Counted from the stretch's first letter, positions 11,277 through 21,952 are shown. The stretch: 64,000 bases of DNA from Monoplex corrugatus (GCA_030674185.1 CM060307.1:33888696-33952695); one strand, 5' to 3'. A program made the numbers and translations. The notes: generated by a model from the letters alone, not told the origin.

Positions 11277-11624
11277 TGACTGCAGGCATGGAGAAATGAG
11301 GAAGGGTTTTCTTTCTGTTCCGACTTCCGTGCCACCTCAGTGTCGATGATTGCACGCCACTCATTTCGGCTCAACAACACACCTCCAAAGCCAAGTTCAT
11401 TCAGTCGAAATCCCTGTGGCAGGAAGCCCATGGGAGCCAGAGATGCCAAGCTGACATAGGGCCACTCACAAAGAAGACCATGCACTGATGCTGGGTCACT
11501 TTGGTGGATAGATGGACAGGAGTTCGACTGTGCCGAATCAGATCCACTCACTAAGGACACTGCATATTAAGCCCTGTATTAAAGACAGTAATTACTTAGT
11601 CGTAGAACCAGACTGAATGACTAC
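11277..11624. other. Unclassified, weakly open on the minus strand
   Basis: A 95-codon minus-strand frame at 11273-11560 contains SRNEWRAIIDTEVARK, which has a non-simple composition. I do not recognise a family. It could be the eroded end of a retroelement given the RTE debris just downstream. Confidence 0.25.
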
Positions 11625-11627
11625 TAC

Positions 11628-11688
<61 letters not shown>
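11628..11688. repeat. (ATC)n, 3' tail of an RTE fragment
   Basis: About 20 ATC units. Immediately right of it, GTGCCCTGCTGCATGACG and TTGGCGATCATGACC match the 3' end of the minus-strand RTE elements at 50085 and 60093, which also end in (TGA/CAT)n. The repeat is therefore the RTE 3' tail. Confidence 0.75.
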
Positions 11689-12147
11689 GTGCCCTGCTGC
11701 ATGACGTTGGCGATCATGACCCTTCATATGATTTTATCTTAGCCCTGATATGGCTTGGGCTCTTTAAAAAAACAATAACAATAAGAATAATAATGATTCT
11801 GTCTTTTGTCGTGTAAGTACGTTCCCACCGTTTCTGTCTTCATCCACTTCTCAAATCCGTCCAGTATTTTCTCCTTGGGTCTTTTCCTTTCCAGCTTTTC
11901 TGTTGTCAGTAGGTGTTCAAATTTCTCTTGCCTCATAAAGTGTCCTATAAAGGTTGCTTGTCTTTTCCTAATCTTCGTCATCATGTTCTTTTTCGTGTTT
12001 GCCTATTTCAAGACCGTCTCGTGTGACTAGGTGCTGAAATTTGTCTTGCCTCATAAAAAGTCCTATTAAGTTTGCTGGTCTTTCCCTAAATTTCCTTCAA
12101 TAACGTTGTTTTTTGCGTTTGGCTCTTTCAAGGTTATCTGGAGTGAC
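11689..12147 (-). pseudogene. RTE-like LINE, C-terminal fragments
   Basis: The minus-strand translation around 11825-11984 reads KIRKRQATFIGHFMRQE and KEKILDGFEKWM. This is the conserved post-RT C-terminal region also seen in the RTE copies at 50.1 and 60.1 kb (KIRKRQATFIGHFMRK). A second, more decayed partial copy of the same region follows at 11990-12147, so the module is tandemly repeated. Family X 3'-end sequence (TAGCCCTGATATGGCT) interrupts at 11733-11765. Not functional. Confidence 0.75.
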
Positions 12148-12251
12148 TACTAAGCCCGCTATTAACGACAGTTATCGCTCAGCCGTAGTATACTAAGGGA
12201 TCTCCGGTAAGGTGACCACCAACGACAGCCCCATGAACCACTGACACTAAC

Positions 12252-12447
12252 TTAACCTTTGACTCCCGTACCCTATCTACCAACTGCAAAAACTTAACCC
12301 TTTGACTCCCTCACCCTATCCACCATCTTCCCTCAGGAAGCTGGTGGTTAGGGTGAGGGAGTCAAAGGGTTTTTTTTGTTTTTTACTTTGCTAGCATGGT
12401 TGGCAAGCAGGATGCTGGTGGACAGGGTGTGGGAGCCAAAAGGTTAA
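12252..12447. mobile_element. Palindromic TTAA MITE, copy 1
   Basis: Flanked by TTAA on both sides, with termini CCTTTGACTCCC and its complement. The structure is a nested palindrome. The outer arms hold a CACCCTGTCCACCAGC-type block. The inner arms restart with TTAACCCTTTGACTCCCTC and meet at CCTCAGGAAGCTGG. A T-run interrupts the right inner arm. The TTAA flank and CCC..GGG ends are typical of piggyBac-type elements; it has no coding capacity. Confidence 0.8.
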
Positions 12448-12869
12448 ATTTATCTCAGGTATGGAAGCTATAGAGAATACTGAAACTGAGGTTCCACGAG
12501 ATCAGGACATGAAGGGCCATGAAACCTAGACAATTTACACGATCCTATATTATTTATGAATCATGATACTGGGTATTATGATAATGATACTGGGTATGAG
12601 ATCATGATGCTAGAGAGCTTCATCGTGGATGGAGACCGCGTGACAGGGATGTACTCTACGCTTAGAGTCATAACTCATGCGTCAGCTTGGCACAAAAGGT
12701 AGAGATACCTCATACAGTATTGGTCGTGAAATTTTAGTAGCACTGTCACTAGCGCGTCAGTGAAAATGGATGAGTCTCGACTGTGTGGTTCCAGTCCAAC
12801 CAACGAGCCGATACACGCTCAACGCTTTGTCATAGGACCCAGTCAGGGCAGAAAAATCTCAGTATTTTT

Positions 12870-12945
12870 AGGATCGATGGGGGTTCGAATTCAATCTCCC
12901 AGTAGTCTGTAGCTTAATCACTTCACCACAGTGACTGGTATATTG
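12870..12945 (-). repeat. tRNA-derived SINE head, minus strand
   Basis: On the minus strand, GTGGTGAAGTGATTAAGC (A-box-like) is followed ~35 bp later by TGAATTCGAACCCCC (B-box-like). The rest of 12450-12990 shows nothing else recognised. Confidence 0.5.
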
Positions 12946-12987
12946 AGGAAGTTTTACTGTATTGTGTCATCAAATCATTCATTATCC

Positions 12988-12989
12988 AT

Positions 12990-13051
<62 letters not shown>

Positions 13052-13091
13052 TCTCTTCTCTCTTCTCTCTCTCTTTCTCTCTCTCTCTCTT

Positions 13092-13140
<49 letters not shown>

Positions 13141-13142
13141 AA
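12988..13142. repeat. (CT)n microsatellite
   Basis: CT dinucleotides with TTTCTC interruptions. A second TCTG block lies at 13213-13256. Confidence 0.95.
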
Positions 13143-13329
13143 GACTAATTGTATGACAGGTCCAATGTGGCCTAATGCTTCTATCCTTCAGTAATAAAGT
13201 CTAAAGTCTGAAGTCTGTCTCTGTCTCTGTCTGTCTGACCGTCTGTCTGTCTGACGCTTCTCTCTCTTCAAAGCACACGCACTAGCACACATATTTTAAC
13301 ACTGTGTTTTAAAATGTCCGCCAGAACGA

Positions 13330-13545
13330 AGAGGAGAGAGAGAGAGAGTAGGAAAGGTGAGCAAGAGTCTCCAGGAAATGCTCTAAATCAGCTTTTCCTA
13401 TAAAACACAAATAAAAGAATTCCATGGTATTTTTCAAATGCCGGCTGAAGACAAGAACCCCATGATATATAGCTTACTATCACGGCACCAAAAGGGACAC
13501 AGGTGCTTGCCATCAGCGCTAATCGTTTCTCTGCGTAATTACAGT
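13330..13545. repeat. Dispersed family D, copy C (decayed)
   Basis: Blocks such as CAAGAACCCCATGATATATAG, CTATCACGGC and AAAAGGGACACAGG align with 8985-9055 and 10470-10540. It is shorter and more diverged than copies A and B. Confidence 0.45.
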
Positions 13546-13719
13546 GCATGTCCATTTGTTTTTGCATGGAATATTATTGCAGCAGAGTGGAAAATGAAAA
13601 GAAGGAGTTTGTAGTATGGATTCTTCAACTTCTACCAGCACAGGTTTCTTTCGTGGAGCAAAGTGGGGTCAAAAGCACACCTAACAAAGTCTGGTCTCAT
13701 TCAGGTAATTGCAATGTCA

Positions 13720-13870
13720 TTCTTGTAGTGATTCATCACCCTGGAGATCAAGGCTGTGCACCGTTCTGGGATACTGTTGGAGAGATAGGTTCACTTCTCA
13801 GGTCCCTCCCCTTGAAGCCTAATTAGCCTTTTTGCCTTTCTGAATTCTTGGTTTAAAAATAAAAGGAGGA
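13720..13870 (+). repeat. SINE body fragment
   Basis: GTCCCTCCCCTTGAAGCC followed by TTTTGCCTTTCTGAAT matches the body of the SINE at 4556-4970 (CCTCCCCTTGAAGGCC, CTTGCCTTTCTGAAG). A 92-codon frame at 13548-13826 overlaps it and is not considered a gene. Confidence 0.45.
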
Positions 13871-13967
13871 AGAGAAGAAGAGAGAATATATGTGTGTGAC
13901 AGACAAGATGACAACTTTGGTCAAAGGTCATTCGTCAAACAGGCTTTAGCGTACCCTAGCTAAGCAT

Positions 13968-13970
13968 CGT

Positions 13971-14017
<47 letters not shown>

Positions 14018-14125
14018 AGAGAGACAGACAGACAGACAGATAGACAGACAGACAGCACAGGGAATTTTCAAAATGTGAACAAGACAGGGAATTTTCAAAA
14101 TGTGAACAGGACAGGAATTTTCAAA
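13968..14125. repeat. (GT)n/(GA)n/(GACA)n and a 27-bp triplicate
   Basis: The microsatellite blocks at 13968-14055 are followed by three tandem copies of a 27-bp unit built on GGGAATTTTCAAAATGTGAA (14058-14125). The last copy is diverged. Confidence 0.85.
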
Positions 14126-14402
14126 GTGTGGAGGCGGCGTACAATCCTCTTCCCACTCTCTAGCCTACTGGTGCTTGTAGTTCCACAGGTTTAGTCACTG
14201 CCGCGTGGAGAATGGCCTCAGCAGGTACAGCTTTGATGAGCTGAGTATCAGTCTCCTAGCTTTGACTGTATATCGCTTTATCCCCATAAAAAGAACCGAT
14301 ACCGAGGATAAAAGATTATTACGAAACCATTTTGATAGCCAACCACTGTCCTTCTTTAGATAGTTCTTTTTTTTTTTCTACCCAACTACCACAATAACTA
14401 TT

Positions 14403-14599
14403 TTAACCCGTTGACTCCCGCACGCACCCTATCAATCAACTGCAAAAACTTAACCCTTTGACCTCCTCACCCTATTCACCAGCTTCCTGCAGGAAGCTGG
14501 TGGATAGGATGAGGGAGTCAAAGGGTTAAGTTTTTGCTTTGCTAGCATGGTTGACAAAGCAAGATGATGGTGGACAGGGTGCAGGAGTCAAAGGGTTAA
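14403..14599. mobile_element. Palindromic TTAA MITE, copy 2
   Basis: The most complete isolated copy: TTAA, CCCGTTGACTCCCGCAC, inner TTAACCCTTTGACC, a perfect central palindrome CAGCTTCCTGCAGGAAGCTG, the mirrored arms, then CAAAGGG and TTAA. About 195 bp and no coding capacity. The whole element would fold into one long hairpin if transcribed. Confidence 0.85.
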
Positions 14600-14690
14600 C
14601 TACTATACCTTTACAGCTTCAAACGGGACAAAGAATGTAGTCTTTAGTGCTAATAGTATCTCCCTGTCCTCCAAAGATATTCTGTAATGA
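14600..14690. repeat. Dispersed family D, fragment
   Basis: TTACAGCTTCAAACGGGACA and TAGTGCTAATAGTATCTCC resemble the right end of family D at 10500-10555. Sequence from 14690 to 14905 has no recognised feature. Confidence 0.35.
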
Positions 14691-14907
14691 GTCTTGCGTT
14701 ACTAAGGCAACAAGGAAGCGCTCTGTAAAACTTGTTAAGTGCTATTTACATCCGCTGCCGGCCAAACATCAAGTTGTATCATAAACATAAGATGATAATA
14801 TACCATAGATTGGCTCATAGGTGAATTTCCTGCTTATGATAGTCTTTGCATCATTTCCTACTTGTTTTGTGAGACTTAACGCCTTTATACCTCGAAAGAA
14901 CGCTGAG

Positions 14908-15255
14908 AGAAAAAAAAAAAAAAAGAGAGAGAGAGAAGACAGACAGACAGAGACAGACAGACAGAGAGACAGAGAGAAAGAGAGGAGAGACAGAGACAGA
15001 GAGAAAACGAGAGAGAGAGAGAGAGACAGAGAGAGAAGAGAGAGAGAGAGGTGCGTGGATGTGTGCGTATATATATGTGTGCATGCCCATTCGCTGTGCG
15101 TGCATGTGGGCGTGGGTGCATGCGTGCGAGCGTGCGTGCGAGAGGAAGGGAGGGAGAGAGAGAGACAAAGACAGAGACAGAGACAGACAGACAGACAGAC
15201 AGAGAAACAGATTCAGACAGAGAGAGACAGACAGAGAGGTAGAGAGACAGAAAAT
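14908..15255. repeat. (GA)n/(GACA)n and GT/GC-rich compound microsatellite
   Basis: Two purine blocks (14908-15050 and 15145-15250) flank about 95 bp of TGTGCATGCGTG-type alternating purine-pyrimidine sequence. Confidence 0.9.
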
Positions 15256-15394
15256 TTGTACTGCCTGTCCTATTTATTGCTCCACCTTTAGATGTTCTAC
15301 CAACTCGTTCGTTATACCCTTTACGAAGCTACAGTAAGATAGGATGGGTCGAACAAAAATTCTTTTGTGTATTATTTACTTCACCATTTGCCAG

Positions 15395-15672
15395 TATCAT
15401 CAGTCAGCTCAACATCAAGTAGGCCTATCATTTGTATGATAATGACTCCCAGCTCTATAACAGTAGCCTACACCTCCTGAAAATCTTTCAACTCTTCTTT
15501 CCGAAGCTTCTGATTGTTATGTTGAACTCCAGAACAGGGTGATACAGAATAAGCTACATTTGTTTGGAGATTAGATTGAAGCAGTGCTCACTGGTACCAA
15601 ACACAAGCTTTCCACTGTAAAAGTTGGTTCTATTCAGCTAGGATCAACACTATTGTCTTTTCTGATTCAGTC
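15395..15672 (+). pseudogene. CR1-like LINE remnant across the RT active site
   Basis: One frame reads LYDNDSQLYNSS at 15433-15470, a decayed form of the YADDTQLY-type RT motif C, with both catalytic context residues altered. Further on, EAVLTGTKHKLSTVKVGSIQ (15573-15635) is the same family as 6715-7425 (GTKHKLSSVKV). Multiple stops and frameshifts separate the two. A TAGGCCTA octamer splits the QV-SF codons just upstream of the active site. Confidence 0.7.
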
Positions 15673-15737
15673 GAGAGGCGTCTTCAGGACATTTAGATAT
15701 AGGCCTATGCATTTTGTTTGCGACATGGATAGATCTA

Positions 15738-15780
15738 TGAATAGTCCTGATATGGCTCTGCGCAGTCCGCTGAACTTTAA
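15738..15780 (+). repeat. Family X 3' end
   Basis: CCTGATATGGCTCTGCGCAG and TCCGCTGAACTTTAA match the family X terminus. The next TTAA MITE is inserted at the TTTAA of this end. Confidence 0.55.
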
Positions 15781-15957
15781 CCTTTTGACCCCCGCACTGA
15801 CTGCAAAAATTTAACCTTTGACTCCCTCACCCTATCCACAGCTTCCTGCAAGAAACTGGTGCATAGGGTAGGAAATCAAAGGGTTAAGTTTTTGCTTTGT
15901 TAGCATGGTTGACAAGGCAGGATGCTGGTGAACAGGATGCAGAAGTCAAAGGATTAA
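15777..15957. mobile_element. Palindromic TTAA MITE, copy 3
   Basis: TTAA-flanked nested palindrome, diverged (CCTTTTGACCCCCGCAC start, GAAGTCAAAGGATTAA end). It sits in the TTAA of a family X 3' end. The AT-rich (AATAAT)n run at 15958-16032 follows. Confidence 0.75.
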
Positions 15958-16105
15958 TCAAACAATAACAAATTCATAATAATAACGATAACAATAATAA
16001 TAATAAAATAATAATAATAATAATAAAAAAAAATTCTGTTCCAACAGAAAGTAAAAGTTTTTAAAGGTGTTTTTATTAAAGCACTAAGCAACATTAGCTG
16101 AGACA

Positions 16106-16116
16106 AAGATGGCGGC
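16106..16116 (+). promoter_or_regulatory. YY1-type motif AAGATGGCGGC, possible promoter/first exon
   Basis: AAGATGGCGGC is an exact match to the animal YY1 site that commonly lies just downstream of transcription starts. It sits in a local GC-rich island within AT-rich DNA. Its ATG opens a 31-codon frame ending at 16203, and an excellent splice donor (CTGG|GTGAGT) follows at 16281. The pattern fits a 5' exon, but no downstream exon could be assigned. Confidence 0.35.
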
Positions 16117-16289
16117 GCCCATGTGGCATGTGTTGTTTTATACTTTTCGTATGCAAGCGAAGAAAATGTTCTTATATCGAAGGAGAAATCCACCAGCAGA
16201 CTGAAAGAATGCACTGATGACTGGCAAAATCGTGATGGAGAACAGGAGACAGTCGCCAGTCGGCTGATAAACGAACTGGGTGAGTTTAA

Positions 16290-17105
16290 AACCATTAAAT
16301 GATAAATTGTTGAAATTCTGTTCTATTTTTATTCTAGTTTTTGGTTTCTTTTGTCTCACGGTCACACAATGCTATTACACAGTGTATTTCTTTACAGCCA
16401 GTTCGTTTATCTGTTTATTAACTTTATTATTATGATGATTATCATTAGGCTATTATCAGTAGTATTATCAGCATTAGGCCATTGTTGTCTATCATCATCA
16501 TCAACAACATGGAGTTCCACTACCCATTCCTACCCAGTGTGACAATACATCAGAAGCTGAACATTACAGTACAGCAGAGACAGACAGCAGTCCAGACTGG
16601 TTCCATTGTCATGTGTATCATTAACTGAGAGGTTCTGTGGTACTGAGGAAGGTTCTTGGTGATTTCATCTATAAACTTATATAAATTACAATAATTTACA
16701 AACTGGCCCCCCAGCACTCAGCATTGAGTGTTGCTTGTTTTGTCAGGTTATTTGTACCTCAAAACAACATTAAGATAGATTTAGTTAAACATTGTTGCTT
16801 GACAAAATATAGTATTGTCAATATAGCACCCATACTTTGCTTCTGTTTGTATATTATTGAAGAACTGGTATACATTACTTAAACAGCATGCTGCAATGTC
16901 TTCTGGACTGATACCTAGTCAGGTCTACTTGCTACTGAGCCATTGGTAGTCTGTCTTCTTTTTCTTTTTTTTTTTTTTTTTTTTATTTCTTCTTTTTTTT
17001 TGCACTGCCTTCCTCAAAGATTTTTTTCATTTGGTGTTTTAGACCAGCAAATTTATTCTGTCACTTGAAAGGTCTTTTTTTTGTTTTTTTTTTTGGTCTC
17101 CTTGC
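16290..17105. other. No gene recognised; T-rich tracts
   Basis: AT-rich sequence with long T-runs (16964-17000 and 17072-17094). There is no family, RNA or exon I can defend. Confidence 0.5.
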
Positions 17106-17110
17106 TGTTT

Positions 17111-17312
17111 GTCCACAATATTGCAAGGGAAACAACCTTTCTTTCCCACTCAAGGAGTTATAACAGTCTACATTTTTTGTCCACAATATTGCAAGGGAAA
17201 CAACCTTTCTTTCCCACTCAAGGAGTTATGACAGTCTACATTTGTTTGTCCACAATATTGCAAGGGAAACAACCTTTCTTTCCTACTCAAGGAGTTATAA
17301 CAGTCTACATTT
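17111..17312. repeat. 69-bp tandem repeat, three copies
   Basis: Units start at 17111, 17179 and 17248, each with GTCCACAATATTGCAAGGGA, AACAACCTTTCTTTCC and GGAGTTATAACAGTCTACAT. Copies are nearly identical, so the duplication is recent. Confidence 0.95.
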
Positions 17313-17439
17313 GCCTCAGTTACTGAACTTAGTGTAGTAGATTTCCCATGTGTATACACCAGACTTAAACTCATTGGAGCTGTAACAAAGCTACACCAGA
17401 CATAATGATTGTATTAAGCATTGTAAGATTATTCCAGCA

Positions 17440-19620
17440 TATTCAGAATGTTGTCGGGTTATTTCAGCATGTTCGGAATGTTATCAGAATGTTTCAGTGT
17501 GTTCATAATGTTGTCAGATTATTTCTACATGTTTGTAATGTCTTCAGAATATTTCAACATGTTCATAATGTTGTCAGGTTATTTCAACATGTTCATAATG
17601 TTGTCAGGTTATTTCAACATGTTCATAATATTGTCAGATTATTTCTACATGTTTGTAATGTCTTCAGAATATTTCAACATGTTCATAATGTTACCAGGTT
17701 ATTTCAACATGTTCATAATGTTGTCAGGTTATTTCATCATGTTCATAATGTTACCAGGTTATTTCATCATGTTCATAATGTTACCAGGTTATTTCAACAT
17801 GTTCATAATGTTGTCAGGTTATTTCAACATGTTCATAATGTTGTCAGGTTATTTCAACATGTTCATAATGTTGTCAGATTATTTCTACATGTTTGTAATG
17901 TCTTCAGAATATTTCAACATGTTCATAATGTTACCAGGTTATTTCAACATGTTCATAATGTTGTCAGGTTATTTCAACATGTTCATAATGTTACCAGGTT
18001 ATTTCAACATGTTCATAATGTTACCAGGTTATTTCAACATGTTCATAATGTTGTCAGATTATTTCTACATGTTTGTAATGTCTTCAGAATATTTCAACAT
18101 GTTCATAATGTTACCAGGTTATTTCAACATGTTCATAATGTTGTCAGGTTATTTCAACATGTTCATAATGTTGTCAGGTTATTTCTACATGTTCATAATG
18201 TTACCAGGTTATTTCAACATGTTCATAATGTTGTCAGGTTATTTCAACATGTTCATAATGTTGTCAGGTTATTTCAACATGTTCATAATGTTGTCAGGTT
18301 ATTTCAACATGTTCATAATGTTGTCAGGTTATTTCAACATGTTCATAATGTTACCAGGTTATTTCTACATGTTCATAATGTTACCAGGTTATTTCAACAT
18401 GTTCATAATGTTATCAGTTTATTTCAACATGTTCATAATGTTACCAGGTTATTTCAACATGTTCATAATGTTACCAGGTTATTTCAACATGTTCATAATG
18501 TTACCAGGTTATTTCTACATGTTCATAATGTTACCAGGTTATTTCTACATGTTCATAATGTTATCAGTTTATTTCAACATGTTCATAATGTTACCAGGTT
18601 ATTTCTACATGTTCATAATGTTACCAGGTTATTTCAACATGTTCATAATGTTATCAGTTTATTTCAACATGTTCATAATGTTACCAGGTTATTTCAACAT
18701 GTTCATAATGTTACCAGGTTATTTCAACATGTTCATAATGTTGTCAGGTTATTTCAACATGTTCATAATGTTACCAGGTTATTTCAACATATTCATAATG
18801 TTGTCAGGTTATTTCAACATGTTCATAATGTTATCAGTTTATTTCAACATGTTCATAATGTTACCAGGTTATTTCAACATGTTCATAGTGTTATCAGTTT
18901 ATTTCAACATGTTCATAATGTTGTCAGTTTATTTCAACATGTTCATAATGTTATCAGTTTATTTCAACATGTTCATAATGTTGTCAGGTTATTTCAACAT
19001 GTTCATAATGTTATCAGTTTATTTCAACATGTTCATAATGTTATCAGTTTATTTCAACATGTTCATAATGTTATCAGTTTATTTCAACATGTTCATAATG
19101 TTGTCAGGTTATTTCAACATGTTCATAATGTTATCAGTTTATTTCAACATGTTCATAATGTTATCAGTTTATTTCAACATGTTCATAATGTTACCAGGTT
19201 ATTTCAACATGTTCATAATGTTATCAGTTTATTTCAACATGTTCATAATGTTATCAGTTTATTTCAACATGTTCATAATGTTATCAGTTTATTTCAACAT
19301 GTTCATAATGTTGTCAGGTTATTTCAACATGTTCATAATGTTATCAGTTTATTTCAACATGTTCATAATGTTATCAGTTTATTTCAACATGTTCATAATG
19401 TTATGGTTATTTCAACATGTTCATAATGTTACCAGGTTATTTCAACATGTTCATAATGTTGTCAGGTTATTTCAACATGTTCATAATGTTACCAGGTTAT
19501 TTCAACATGTTCATAATGTTACCAGGTTATTTCAACATGTTCATAATGTTGTCTGGTTATCTCAACATGTTCAGAATGTTGTCTGGTACTTCAACTTGTC
19601 CAGAGTGTTGTAAAGTTATT
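17440..19620. repeat. 30-bp minisatellite, about 72 monomers, open in two frames
   Basis: The monomer is TTATTTCAACATGTTCATAA plus TGTT(GTC/ACC/ATC)AG(G/T)-type ends, exactly 30 bp in nearly all copies. Because 30 is divisible by three and the array lacks indels, two plus-strand frames run open for 673 and 721 codons (decamers like LFQHVHNVVR and YFNMFIMLSG). Simultaneous opening of two frames and the absence of any non-repeat coding context argue against a protein. Variant monomers form a higher-order pattern. The array abuts the ABC pseudogene exon at 19680. Confidence 0.95.
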
Positions 19621-19679
19621 TGTCTGTTTATAATGTTTTTTCAACATGTTTGTAATTTTGTCAGGTTATTTCAACATGT

Positions 19680-19909
19680 TGTGTTGTCCCTTCTGTTTCA
19701 TCTGGTGGGCGGTGTGAATGTGAAAGAACTGAACTTTGCCACACCAGACAGCCCAGACTGGCATCATGTCTCAGAACTCTGTATTATTTGACCATAGCTT
19801 GGCTGACAGCGTTGCTTATGGTAATCATAAAGAGTGGTGGGCTACGGATGAAATCATCGCTGCTACATGCCCCGCCAGTATCCATAAACTCATTGCCTAT
19901 TGACCCAGT
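19680..19909 (+). pseudogene. ABCB/P-glycoprotein-type transporter, Q-loop exon (decayed)
   Basis: Two frames of one exon read GGVNVKELNFA and, after a frameshift, TGIMSQNSVLFDHSLADSVAYG followed by TDEIIAA and ASIHKLI. In the ABCB family this is the segment of a nucleotide-binding domain around the Q-loop (consensus like GIVSQEPVLFD and NIAYG, then ANIHxFI). An in-frame TGA lies at 19901-19903, and a good donor GTAAGA follows at 19910. The upstream Walker A exon is not present; the minisatellite begins where it would be expected. Non-functional. Confidence 0.75.
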
Positions 19910-20039
19910 GTAAGACAGGTGACATATTTTTGTTGTTGTTAATTTTGATGTGGTGTGTTTTTGTTATGTTTGTTTGTTTGATTTTGCAGTGTTGATGATC
20001 AAGTGTCAGATAAATTATGGTTGTACTGATTTAGGCGTT

Positions 20040-20066
20040 TGTTTGTTTGTGTATGTATATATATTT

Positions 20067-20132
<66 letters not shown>

Positions 20133-20168
20133 CGAGAAGAGAGAGAGAAAAAGAGAGAAATACAGAGT

Positions 20169-20244
<76 letters not shown>

Positions 20245-20358
20245 TTTTGCATATGGTCATATTATGATATTAAAGGTTTGCTTACAAATTCATGTTGATT
20301 TTTCATGGAGCACCAAATGTTAAATGAATTATTGTTGTTCTGGTTTATGCGTTTGTTC

Positions 20359-20426
<68 letters not shown>

Positions 20427-20447
20427 GAGAGAGACAGAGAGAGAGAG

Positions 20448-20478
<31 letters not shown>

Positions 20479-20640
20479 ACATTTGTGTTTGTGTGTTTGT
20501 GAGAGAGAGAGAGAGAGTATGTGCATGTGTGTGTGTGTTGCATATAGTCATACTATGGTAGTAAAGGTTTGCTTGCAAAATCATGTTGATTTTTCATGGA
20601 GCACCAACTTACAGGATGCAATGCACACTAAACAGAAATT
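20040..20640. repeat. (GT)n and (GA)n tracts within a ~280-bp tandem duplication
   Basis: GT tracts lie at 20072-20130, 20172-20237 and 20450-20478, with GA at 20360-20448. The flanking sequence AAAGGTTTGCTTACAAATTC and TTTTTCATGGAGCACCAA (20270-20315) recurs at 20562-20608. The microsatellite plus its flank was therefore duplicated in tandem. All lie in the first intron of the ABC pseudogene. Confidence 0.85.
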
Positions 20641-21100
20641 TGAATCTGTTAGTTTTCCTAAAAAGATTTTTGACTTTCTTAATTGTTGTCATAATTTTTG
20701 GATTTTGTATATAGGCCTACAATATGTGGATATTTAAACATTCATAACATCTAAATCTTTGTATTCGAAAAAAAAAAAAAAGAAGAAATTTTGTTCATAA
20801 GTGGATTTGTGTGGGAAATAGAGGCAGGGGTAATATGAGCTATCCACAGATTTGCTGTTTAATATTTGCTTGATTTTGTCTTAAAAAGTGCAATTGCAGA
20901 AGAAGCTGTTGCATTGATGATTATTTGGTCATGATTGCAATCACATGAGAAGGATAGTGTCCCTTTGTTTGGCAGTGGAAAAGTGATCCCAGGATGTCAG
21001 TACCTCACTGTATAGCTAGAATATATACATACATACATAGGGCCTACATATATATATAACATTTGCAATGTACATAAGATCATACCGTTTTATTGTCATT
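20641..21100. other. Intronic sequence, no feature recognised
   Basis: AT-rich sequence between the duplicated microsatellite and the GT tract, with an A-run at 20768-20782 and one TAGGCCTA octamer at 20712. No gene or known repeat. Confidence 0.4.
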
Positions 21101-21103
21101 TTA

Positions 21104-21132
21104 CTCTGAGGAAGGCCAAGGGCCAAAATATA
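21104..21132 (+). other. Degenerate hammerhead-like core motif
   Basis: CTGAGGA, then a GGCC-AAG-GGCC stem-loop, then CAAAATA resemble the hammerhead ribozyme core (CUGAUGA, stem II, GAAA). One base of the first box and the G of GAAA are altered, so catalysis is not expected. It may mark a decayed retrozyme or Penelope-like remnant. Confidence 0.2.
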
Positions 21133-21175
21133 GAAATAAATCAGTCAGTGCTCTTGTTGAGTGTCTTCGAGAATG

Positions 21176-21198
21176 AATGTGTGTGTGTGTGTGTGTGT

Positions 21199-21275
<77 letters not shown>

Positions 21276-21292
21276 TGTGTGTGTGTGTGTGT
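21176..21292. repeat. (GT)n microsatellite
   Basis: About 57 GT units with two GG interruptions. Confidence 0.95.
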
Positions 21293-21299
21293 ATCCATT

Positions 21300-21805
21300 T
21301 TCCAACTGGCTGATGTGAATGCAGGTTTTTGCAGGGACAGCTTAGTTTCTGTGTGTAACATATTCTTCATCAAATGATAAACGAATGGCTGACGGATGCT
21401 GTAGTCAAACAGTTTTGATCCACCTACACATACCTCCATCTGGTAGGTAAAGGGTGGAAATGTTTCCAGTCTCCCAGGTCAACATGTGTACAGACCTTCC
21501 AGTGCCTAAACCTTCTTTGTGCATATATGAATGCAGAATCTCAAATGCACACATTAAGGATCCTGTGAGTTATGTCAGTAGCTGGCATATAGAAACATCA
21601 AAACACCCAGCATTTAGTCTATCAAAGATGCAGACTGTGCAACAGGATACAGGAATATAGTCAGCTCATCTGACAGCTTGCATTCTCTGAGCTCCACTTG
21701 AAAGTCTGATTATGTGTAATGCGCAGTGAATCCAATTGAGTCTAAAGAATAGCGCTTACACATATGACTTATAATAATAACAAACAGAAATCTTGCTTTT
21801 ATTTT
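21300..21805. other. Intronic sequence, no gene recognised
   Basis: Unique-looking sequence up to the acceptor of the second ABC exon. A 68-codon frame at 21454-21660 has no recognisable family. Confidence 0.4.
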
Positions 21806-21809
21806 TTAG

Positions 21810-21952
21810 GGTTACAAGATGTTAGGTGACAGAAGGGGCTGCTGAGTGGCAGTCAAAACCAATATGTCACAAGAGGCCATGCCTTACCGCGAAAACCCCA
21901 CGTAATGCTGTTGGACGAGGCCACATCTGTTCTTGACACTGAGAGTGAAAGA
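21810..21952 (+). pseudogene. ABCB-type transporter, signature/Walker B exon (decayed)
   Basis: After a polypyrimidine tract and AG at 21808-21809, the exon begins GYKMLGDR, which continues the previous exon in phase (family consensus LPxGYxTLVGDRG). A frameshift follows, then LLSGSQNQ, where the ABC signature LSGGQ has lost a Gly, and then [17 protein letters not shown], an intact Walker B and D-loop. The donor GTAATT is at 21953. The signature change and frameshift indicate decay. Confidence 0.8.

Noticed and set aside
10536..11349. Long Cys/Leu/Ser-rich frames, and similar ones at 700-1000, 2700-3240, 8000-8430, 9040-9420, 46350-46570 and 55150-55720
   Set aside because: They are translations of (CT)n, (TCTG)n and (CA)n tracts, mirrored on both strands, with no conserved domain.
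17405..19613. Two 670-720-codon plus-strand reading frames as a giant repeat protein
   Set aside because: Both arise from one 30-bp monomer whose length is divisible by three. Two overlapping frames are open at once, and there is no non-repeat coding context, signal or splice structure.
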